In this document: positions 6,050 to 10,579 of the stretch, in pieces | Position numbering within the stretch: the stretch's first letter is position 1 | Layout: each line of letters begins with the position of its first letter | From: Gemmatimonadota bacterium | GTDB lineage: Bacteria > Gemmatimonadota > Gemmatimonadetes > Gemmatimonadales > GWC2-71-9 | Direction of reading: 5' to 3' | Assembly: GCA_027294815.1 (NCBI GenBank) | Contig: JAPULP010000017.1 | Coordinates: 1 to 10,579, forward strand | Length of the DNA: 10,579 nt | The notes under the pieces: model-generated | What the model saw: the letters and a program-made list of their open reading frames with translations, nothing else | Told to the model about the DNA's origin: nothing | Databases searched by the model: none | Position numbers and translations under genes: made by a program

Positions 6050-6448
6050 ATGAACACCAAGAAACTGCTGGTTCCCGCCATTGCTTTGATGATCAGCCTC
6101 GCCCATGCGGCGCCGGCCGTGGCGGCGCCTGCCGATACATCCGCTGAACACGACCGCGCCGATAAAGCCGTGACGGTTCGAGTCGTGAACAACAACTGGG
6201 CCGATATGCGTATCTACGCGATTGTCGAGGGTCGGCGGCCGATCCGACTCGGGACGGTAACGAGCTTTAGTACGGAAATACTCAAGATCCGTCGGAGCGC
6301 GATCAGCTCCGGTGGTGATGTCGAGCTCGTGGCTGTGGCGATTGGGAGTCGCTCGGCGCTCTTCAGCGATCTGGTCGTCGTTGTGCCCGGAGACCTGTTG
6401 GAGTTCCGAGTAGAGAACGCTATCGGCGCGTTCCTGCGGCGGATGTAG
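6050..6448 (+). CDS. Small exported protein of unknown function
   Basis: This is a 132-residue protein with a clear Sec signal peptide (MNTKKLLVPAIALMISLAHA, cleavage near AVAA-PAD or AHA-AP). The mature domain of about 100 residues is predicted to be all-beta: VTVRVVNNNWADMRIYAIVEG, RPIRLGTVTSFSTEILKI, DVELVAVAIG, and DLVVVVPGDLLEFRVEN. The NNNWADM...RLGTVTS pattern resembles short periplasmic or outer-membrane-associated proteins I recall from Gemmatimonadota and relatives; no function is known to me. It has no cysteine and no lipobox. ATG 6050 is backed by AAAGGA upstream. A strong GC hairpin 13 bp after the stop probably ends the transcript. Confidence 0.85.
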   Translation: MNTKKLLVPAIALMISLAHAAPAVAAPADTSAEHDRADKAVTVRVVNNNWADMRIYAIVEGRRPIRLGTVTSFSTEILKIRRSAISSGGDVELVAVAIGSRSALFSDLVVVVPGDLLEFRVENAIGAFLRRM

Positions 6449-6461
6449 GATCTGCTCGACT

Positions 6462-6488
6462 GGCCGGTCGGCGAACCGCCGGCCGGCC
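6462..6488 (+). terminator. GC-rich hairpin after the small exported-protein gene
   Basis: A 12-bp stem (6462-6473 with 6477-6488, all pairs Watson-Crick except one G-U in RNA) closes a 3-nt AAC loop 13 bp past the TAG at 6446-6448. No T-tract follows on either strand, so it is either a non-canonical terminator, as is common in GC-rich genomes, or an mRNA 3'-end stabiliser. It may act on both strands. Confidence 0.55.
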
Positions 6489-6645
6489 TCGTGAGAGGTG
6501 CGGAGTCAGCGGTGTGCGGAGCCGACCATCACCCCAGTAGTTTGCAACGGTTTCGGACACCCTTTCTCCCGCTTCTCACTCCTCCCGAATTGCCGTTCTC
6601 TCCTTCCAGCGCCATCATTAGACTCCCTCACCACGAGCGTAAGTC

Positions 6646-7923
6646 ATGGCGCGACTGCCTCATTCGATTTGCTCCATCGTGTTGTGCCTTTTCGGCGCGA
6701 CACACCAACTTCATGCACGCCAATCGATCGTGCTCCGACCGGACCGCGTCTTCGACGGCGTGGAGTTACACGATGGCTGGGTGGTCTTGGTTCGCGGAAA
6801 TCGCATCGCGGCCGCCGGCCCGGCCGACGAGGTTCCCGTCCCTGGAGGAAGCCGCCTTGTGGAGCTACCCGGCCTGACTCTGCTGCCGGGGCTCATCGAG
6901 GGACACTCACATCTCCTGCTGCATCCTTACAACGAGACACCCTGGACAGACCAGGTTCTCCACGAATCTCTGGCCGAACGGGTTGCTCGCGCGACGGTTC
7001 ACGCCCGAGCGACCCTGATGGCGGGGGTGACGACCGCGCGGGATCTCGGAACCGAAGGTGCAGGCTATGCGGACGCGGGACTCAAGAGGGCCATTGACCT
7101 CGGCATCATTCCCGGGCCCCGGTTGATCGTCACTACGCGCGCCATCGTCGCCACCGGCAGCTACAACCCGCGGGGCGCACCAGAGTTCAGCCTTCCCAAG
7201 GGGGCCGAACCGGCGGACGGGCATGACGATCTCATCAAAGTGACGCGAGACCAGATAGGCCGCGGGGCTGATTGGATCAAGATCTACGCAGACTACCGTT
7301 GGGGCCCAGACGGCACGGCCCAACCGACGTTCACCGAAGAAGAACTGGCTCTGGTGGTGGAAGTGGCCGGAAGTTCCGGCCGGTCGGTGGTGGCGCACGC
7401 CGCAACCACTGAGGGGATGCTACGCGCAGTACGCGCCGGCGTGACGACGATCGAACATGGAGACGGCGGCAACGCCGCGGTCTTCGCCATGATGGCGGAT
7501 CGGGGCGTGGCGCTCTGCCCGACGCTGGCAGCCGGCGACGCCATTGCGCAATACGGCGGCTGGCGGAAGGGTGTCGACCCGGAACCGGCACGCATCGTCC
7601 GAAAACGCGCCAGCTTCCAACTCGCTCTGGAGCACGGTGTTCCCATCTGCTTTGGCGGAGACGTGGGAGTGTATCCCCACGGCGACAACGTGCGCGAGCT
7701 GGAGCTGATGGTGGAGTATGGAATGGCGACTATCGAAACATTGCGGGCCGCCACGTCTGCCAACGCGCGCTACTTCGGCATTGACGACGAGGTCGGAACG
7801 GTGCGTGAAGGATTGATCGCGGATCTCATCGCGGTGGAGGGCGACCCGACGCGGAACATTTCGGCGCTCCGGCGGGTGCAGTTTGTGATGAAGGGTGGGG
7901 AGGTGGTAAAGAGTAGCCAGTAG
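6646..7923 (+). CDS. Exported prolidase-like amidohydrolase
   Basis: This 425-residue metallo-amidohydrolase is of the imidazolonepropionase/Xaa-Pro dipeptidase-like branch, which hydrolyses C-N bonds of small peptides or related amides. Residues 1-24 look like a Sec signal peptide, so it acts outside the cytoplasm. The metal ligands are all in place: H87 and H89 (GLIEGHSHL), K212 (DWIKIYADY, the presumed carboxylated lysine), H251 (VVAHAATTEG), H271 (TTIEHGD) and D339 (ICFGGDVGVYPHG). The N-terminal (about 27-80) and C-terminal (about 385-423, GTVREGLIADLIAVEGDP) parts form the usual composite beta domain. The length is normal. The TAG stop at 7921-7923 falls inside a 7-bp tandem repeat, so the last residues (SSQ) are repeat-derived. 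ATG 6646 has only a weak ribosome-binding site. The next gene is also an exported amide hydrolase, which suggests peptide scavenging. Confidence 0.92.
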   Translation: MARLPHSICSIVLCLFGATHQLHARQSIVLRPDRVFDGVELHDGWVVLVRGNRIAAAGPADEVPVPGGSRLVELPGLTLLPGLIEGHSHLLLHPYNETPWTDQVLHESLAERVARATVHARATLMAGVTTARDLGTEGAGYADAGLKRAIDLGIIPGPRLIVTTRAIVATGSYNPRGAPEFSLPKGAEPADGHDDLIKVTRDQIGRGADWIKIYADYRWGPDGTAQPTFTEEELALVVEVAGSSGRSVVAHAATTEGMLRAVRAGVTTIEHGDGGNAAVFAMMADRGVALCPTLAAGDAIAQYGGWRKGVDPEPARIVRKRASFQLALEHGVPICFGGDVGVYPHGDNVRELELMVEYGMATIETLRAATSANARYFGIDDEVGTVREGLIADLIAVEGDPTRNISALRRVQFVMKGGEVVKSSQ

Positions 7924-7935
7924 CCAGTAGCCAGT
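7912..7935 (+). repeat. Heptanucleotide tandem repeat AGTAGCC, 3.4 copies
   Basis: There are three perfect copies of AGTAGCC and a partial fourth. The tract spans the stop codon of the amidohydrolase; each unit supplies a TAG, and the one in frame ends the gene. The unit is unrelated in sequence to the heptamer at 5744-5820 but has the same length and the same position at a gene's 3' end. Confidence 0.9.
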
Positions 7936-7984
7936 GGGACGTGGGCGGTACACTGAAAGACGGAATGAAGGACGCTGCACGATC

Positions 7985-8005
7985 GCAAATTGCAGATTTG
8001 ACATT
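7985..8005 (+). repeat. Degenerate heptamer tract
   Basis: Three consecutive 7-mers, GCAAATT, GCAGATT and TGACATT, share a -A-ATT core at a 7-bp period in the intergenic region just before the ribosome-binding site of the asparaginase gene. The AT-rich composition contrasts with the surroundings. With only three diverged units it could be chance, but it lies 50 bp from a clear heptamer repeat. Confidence 0.45.
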
Positions 8006-8010
8006 GAAAA

Positions 8011-8017
8011 AGAGAGG
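8011..8017 (+). promoter_or_regulatory. Ribosome-binding site of the asparaginase gene
   Basis: AGAGAGG lies 6 nt before ATG 8024. It supports ATG 8024 over the GTG further upstream at 7934, which would add 30 residues translated from the heptamer repeats. Confidence 0.75.
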
Positions 8018-8023
8018 TATTCC

Positions 8024-9142
8024 ATGGATCGTCGAGAGTTTGTCATCACCGGAGCGGTGGCGGGTTTGGCCGCCACGACTGCGAAGCGCGCCGGAGCAGA
8101 GGCGCCCAACGTCATCATCAAGAAGCGGGCGCGTCCGATGGTGATTTCCGATCGCAGTGGGATCGCGTACACCAACGGCGGGCCGCAGAGCGCAGTCGAA
8201 AAAGCGTTTGAGATGATCGTTGGGGGATCCGACGTGCTGGACGCGTTGATTGCCGGCGTCAACATCCCGGAGTTGGACCCAACGGAATCGGGGATCGGCT
8301 ACGGTGGACTCCCCAACGAACGTGGTGTCGTGCAACTCGATTCATGCTGCATGCACGGTCCCAAACGGCAGGCGGGTGGTGTCGCCGCGCTGGAGGGCGT
8401 TCGTACGCCGTCGGTGGTGGCGAAAGCCGTCATGGAGTTGACGGATCACCATCTCTTAGTTGGACAAGGCGCGCAAGATTTCGCACGCAGCCTCGGCATT
8501 CCCATCGAGGCTGATCTCAATACCGAAAACTCCCGGCGCGTGTGGCTGGAGTGGAAACGCCGTGTCGATCCGAACCACTACCTCGATCCCGCCCAGCGAC
8601 GACGCCGCGGATACGAGGCCGGTCTCGAGATGGTGCGTGAAGGCCTGATTGATGAAGAAACTTTTTGGGGCACCATCAACTGCAACGGCATCAATGCAGA
8701 CGGCGACCTGTGCGGCGTCACGACCACAAGCGGTCTCGCATGGAAGATCCCGGGCCGAACGGGTGACTCCCCCATCCTCGGCGCTGGGTTGTACGTCGAC
8801 AACGACGTTGGTGCAGCAGGCTCAACCGGCCGGGGGGAGGCGAATCTGTACAACCTGTGTTCGTACCTGATTGTGGAGAAAATGCGGGGCGGCATGAGCC
8901 CCAAAGACGCTGGGATGGAGGCCTTGAAACGAGTGCAACGCAACACGGTCGAGGAGCGGTTGTTGAACAGCCGAGGCCTTCCGGCGTTCAACTTGCGCTT
9001 TTTCGTATTGAACAAGAACGGCGATTACGCCGGGGTGGCCATGTATGGCGCGGGTGAACGCACGTTCGCGATTTGTACGGAAAATGGTGCCGAGGAGTTG
9101 TCGTTGGAAGGCTTGCTGGAGGGAAGTCCGACGGACGAGTAG
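8024..9142 (+). CDS. N4-(beta-N-acetylglucosaminyl)-L-asparaginase-like Ntn hydrolase
   Basis: This 372-residue member of the glycosylasparaginase/isoaspartyl peptidase (Ntn, family T2) enzymes cleaves the amide of glycosyl-asparagine, asparagine or beta-aspartyl peptides. The proenzyme should cut itself before T217 in WGTINCNG to free the nucleophile; this Gly-Thr junction is the form seen in many bacterial homologues, while human AGA has Asp-Thr. Substrate-binding blocks are conserved: GVTTTSGLAWKIPGRTGDSP (231-250, with Thr235, Arg245 and Asp248), GAGLYVDNDVGAAGSTGRGE (Thr268, Gly269), and FFVLNKNGDYAGVAMYG. The N-terminus MDRREFVITGAVAGLAA carries a twin-arginine motif (R3-R4) and a hydrophobic stretch, so export by the Tat pathway is likely. 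ATG 8024 is chosen because the Tat signal and a good ribosome-binding site fit it. The stop is 2 nt before the start of the next gene. Confidence 0.93.
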   Translation: MDRREFVITGAVAGLAATTAKRAGAEAPNVIIKKRARPMVISDRSGIAYTNGGPQSAVEKAFEMIVGGSDVLDALIAGVNIPELDPTESGIGYGGLPNERGVVQLDSCCMHGPKRQAGGVAALEGVRTPSVVAKAVMELTDHHLLVGQGAQDFARSLGIPIEADLNTENSRRVWLEWKRRVDPNHYLDPAQRRRRGYEAGLEMVREGLIDEETFWGTINCNGINADGDLCGVTTTSGLAWKIPGRTGDSPILGAGLYVDNDVGAAGSTGRGEANLYNLCSYLIVEKMRGGMSPKDAGMEALKRVQRNTVEERLLNSRGLPAFNLRFFVLNKNGDYAGVAMYGAGERTFAICTENGAEELSLEGLLEGSPTDE

Positions 9143-9144
9143 GC

Positions 9145-10182
9145 GTGTACGCAACCTGCCTTTATTGCAAGACAAATCTCGGTGCTAACGAGGCGGTCGA
9201 GACCTTCCCCATCGGTCGGCGTCTCGCCTTCGACTCGGCCAAGGGACGACTGTGGGTCGTGTGCCATCTCTGCGAGCGCTGGAACCTGACCCCGATCGAA
9301 ACGCGATGGGAGGCCGTCGAAACTTGCGAGCGTTTGTTCCGAGACGCAAAGCAACGTTTCAATACCGAAAACATCGGTTTGGCGCACCTCGACGAAGGGC
9401 TGGACCTCGTACGGATTGGCAAGCCGCTGCTTCCCGAGTTCGCGGCATGGCGTTACGGCGATCAATTCGGTCAGCGGCGCAAGCGGACGGTCATTCTCAC
9501 ATCCGCTCTCGGAGCGGCGGCGGCGGCGCTCGCGGTTGGCAGCGTACCGCTGACTGTATTGGCCCTCGGCGCGGTCGGTGCCTTCCGGGCCGCAGAAGCC
9601 GTTGCGCAGCGCGTCAAAGAGACAAAGCTGGTCGCACGTGTGCCCCGTAGCGATGGAGAGACGTTGACGGTGCTCGGTGGCCACCTGCCGTTGGCGCAAA
9701 TCAAGACGGATCTTGGCGGACGCACCGGATGGCAGTTGGAATTGACTCACCTCGACGGCACCGACAGGATGGGCGGCGATCACGCAATGAACGCCATCGC
9801 CCTGATCATGCCGTCGATCAATGGAACCGGGGCCACGGCACGCAGGGTGAGCCGGGCCATCAAGCGACTCGAGGTCCACGCCGACCCCGTCGGGTACATG
9901 CGATCCATCGCCGCGATCAGCTCTCACTACACCAGGCCCGGCGACCGAGGGTCGCTCACCAGCCTCCCCGTCGATATGCGGATGGCCGTCGAGATGGCGG
10001 CCAACGAGGAAAACGAGCGGTACATCTTGGCGGGGGAAATTGGTCTCCTGGAGATGGCTTGGGAGGAAGCGGAAGAAATCGCCGCCATTGCCGACGACCT
10101 GACCGTGTCACCCGAGATCGTGCGACAGCTCGATCAACTCAAGGCGAAACGTCCTTCGGATAGCGGGGTAGACCGTAGTTGA
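9145..10182 (+). CDS. Conserved zinc-ribbon protein with a hydrophobic segment
   Basis: This 345-residue protein has a presumed N-terminal zinc ribbon: C5-x2-C8 (MYATCLYCKTNLGANE) and C40-x2-C43 (RLWVVCHLCERWNLTP). A conserved-looking helical part follows (ETCERLF...NIGLAHLDEGLDLVRIGKPLLPEFAAWRYGDQFG, about 60-109), then a basic RRKR and a strongly hydrophobic stretch at about 115-148, enough for one or two membrane helices. The C-terminal 190 residues are soluble, with acidic helices near 298-320. GTG 9145 is chosen because the zinc ribbon starts there; it is 2 nt after the asparaginase stop, suggesting translational coupling. The frame is open upstream to ATG 9073, but those residues would overlap the asparaginase gene. 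I recall similar uncharacterised proteins in Gemmatimonadota; the function is unknown. Confidence 0.85.
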   Translation: MYATCLYCKTNLGANEAVETFPIGRRLAFDSAKGRLWVVCHLCERWNLTPIETRWEAVETCERLFRDAKQRFNTENIGLAHLDEGLDLVRIGKPLLPEFAAWRYGDQFGQRRKRTVILTSALGAAAAALAVGSVPLTVLALGAVGAFRAAEAVAQRVKETKLVARVPRSDGETLTVLGGHLPLAQIKTDLGGRTGWQLELTHLDGTDRMGGDHAMNAIALIMPSINGTGATARRVSRAIKRLEVHADPVGYMRSIAAISSHYTRPGDRGSLTSLPVDMRMAVEMAANEENERYILAGEIGLLEMAWEEAEEIAAIADDLTVSPEIVRQLDQLKAKRPSDSGVDRS

Positions 10183-10237
10183 AACTTCTCAGATCGAACC
10201 CGCATACCGCGGATATCGCCGAACACGGGGCAGGAAT

Positions 10238-10579
10238 ATGGAAAAGGTCACCCTAGCAAATCCCTCAGATCTGATGCAGCTGTTCGAAGTGGTGTCGCCA
10301 CCCAACGAGCGACCTCCGATGGGGGAGTGTCGCGGCCACAACGGAAACTCGTTCGCACTGCCGTACGAGCAGCTCATGGCTATGGCCTTTCATCCCATGA
10401 CCGGGATCCGTCTGGAATTTCGGGAACACAACATCGTGATACGGGGCAGGAACCTGCGACCGCTGTACGACCACTTTCTGCAACACCGCGTGATCTTCGT
10501 CCTCGAAGAGGATTTCGACGCAGCCCCGGAATCCGCAACGTTCATCGATTCGATAAGCGTCGAACGGATTCAAGACACC
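10238..10579 (+). CDS. Unrecognised protein, 5' part (runs off the window)
   Basis: The frame from ATG 10238 stays open to the last base (114 codons). It begins MEKVTLANPSDLMQLFEVV and continues with GHNGNSFALPYEQLMAMAFHP, GIRLEFREHNIVIRGRNLRPLY and HRVIFVLEEDFD. A beta-strand pattern around RLEFREHNIVIRGRNL and an acidic end near the edge are all that can be said; it has no signal peptide and no motif I can name. It lies 55 bp after the zinc-ribbon gene on the same strand, with a G-rich AGGA-containing stretch before the ATG, so it may be cotranscribed. Codon use and the strand pattern favour a real gene, not a chance ORF. Confidence 0.75.
   Translation, partial: MEKVTLANPSDLMQLFEVVSPPNERPPMGECRGHNGNSFALPYEQLMAMAFHPMTGIRLEFREHNIVIRGRNLRPLYDHFLQHRVIFVLEEDFDAAPESATFIDSISVERIQDT

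Noticed and set aside
7934..8023. N-terminal extension of the asparaginase from GTG 7934
   Set aside because: It would translate repeat DNA and bury the Tat signal; ATG 8024 has a ribosome-binding site and the expected MDRREF start.
7420..8265. 281-residue - strand ORF with TGYWLLATLYHL-like peptide
   Set aside because: It is antisense to two well-supported enzymes; the odd peptide is just the AGTAGCC heptamer region read backwards.
9073..9144. ATG 9073 as start of the zinc-ribbon membrane protein
   Set aside because: It lies inside the asparaginase gene; the conserved zinc ribbon begins directly at GTG 9145.
10179..10256. Short TTG-initiated frame overlapping the stop of the zinc-ribbon gene
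   Set aside because: It gives only about 25 residues, with no motif and no clear ribosome-binding site; the longer frame from 10238 is better supported.

Overview
The window is about 10.6 kb of GC-rich, gene-dense bacterial chromosome. It holds twelve protein genes, ten on the + strand and two on the - strand, and no rRNA, tRNA, IS element, CRISPR array or phage gene that I can see. Several genes look like a Gemmatimonadota or closely related soil/sediment lineage: the small exported protein at 6050 (an 'NNNWADMRIYAIVEG...RLGTVTSF' type) and the CxxC/CxxC zinc-ribbon membrane protein at 9145 resemble families I associate with that phylum. This placement is inference from remembered families, not a search result.

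Layout. 2-496: the 3' part of queE (queuosine/7-deazaguanine pathway). 610-1317: an exported PAP2-superfamily phosphatase. 1468-3393: complete htpG (bacterial Hsp90). 3399-4214, - strand: a promoter, a GC-rich leader carrying an intrinsic terminator, rpsU (ribosomal protein bS21), a double zinc-ribbon protein gene and a closing terminator; this unit converges on htpG. 4356-5170: a sigma70-type promoter and a Crp/Fnr-family regulator, transcribed divergently from rpsU. 5262-6448: two small exported proteins of unknown function, the first with a 3' end overrun by an 11-copy heptanucleotide repeat. 6646-9142: an exported prolidase-like amidohydrolase and a Tat-exported N4-(beta-N-acetylglucosaminyl)-L-asparaginase/isoaspartyl peptidase-like Ntn hydrolase. 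9145-10182: a zinc-ribbon protein with a hydrophobic segment, starting 2 nt after the asparaginase stop. 10238-end: the 5' part of an unrecognised gene.

How the genes fit together. The window is mostly housekeeping (QueE, HtpG, bS21) plus an exported hydrolase group (PAP2, amidohydrolase, asparaginase) that would suit scavenging of phosphoesters and peptides outside the cytoplasm. The most interesting regulatory structure is the rpsU leader: a promoter with a perfect -35 box lies about 70 nt ahead of a strong intrinsic terminator, which itself lies about 40 nt ahead of the rpsU start, so rpsU is either attenuated or preceded by a tiny RNA gene. The most unusual DNA structure is heptanucleotide repetition: three unrelated 7-bp tracts (5744-5820, 7912-7935, 7985-8005) sit at or just beyond gene ends. 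I see no clear defence, secretion or biosynthetic system beyond these.
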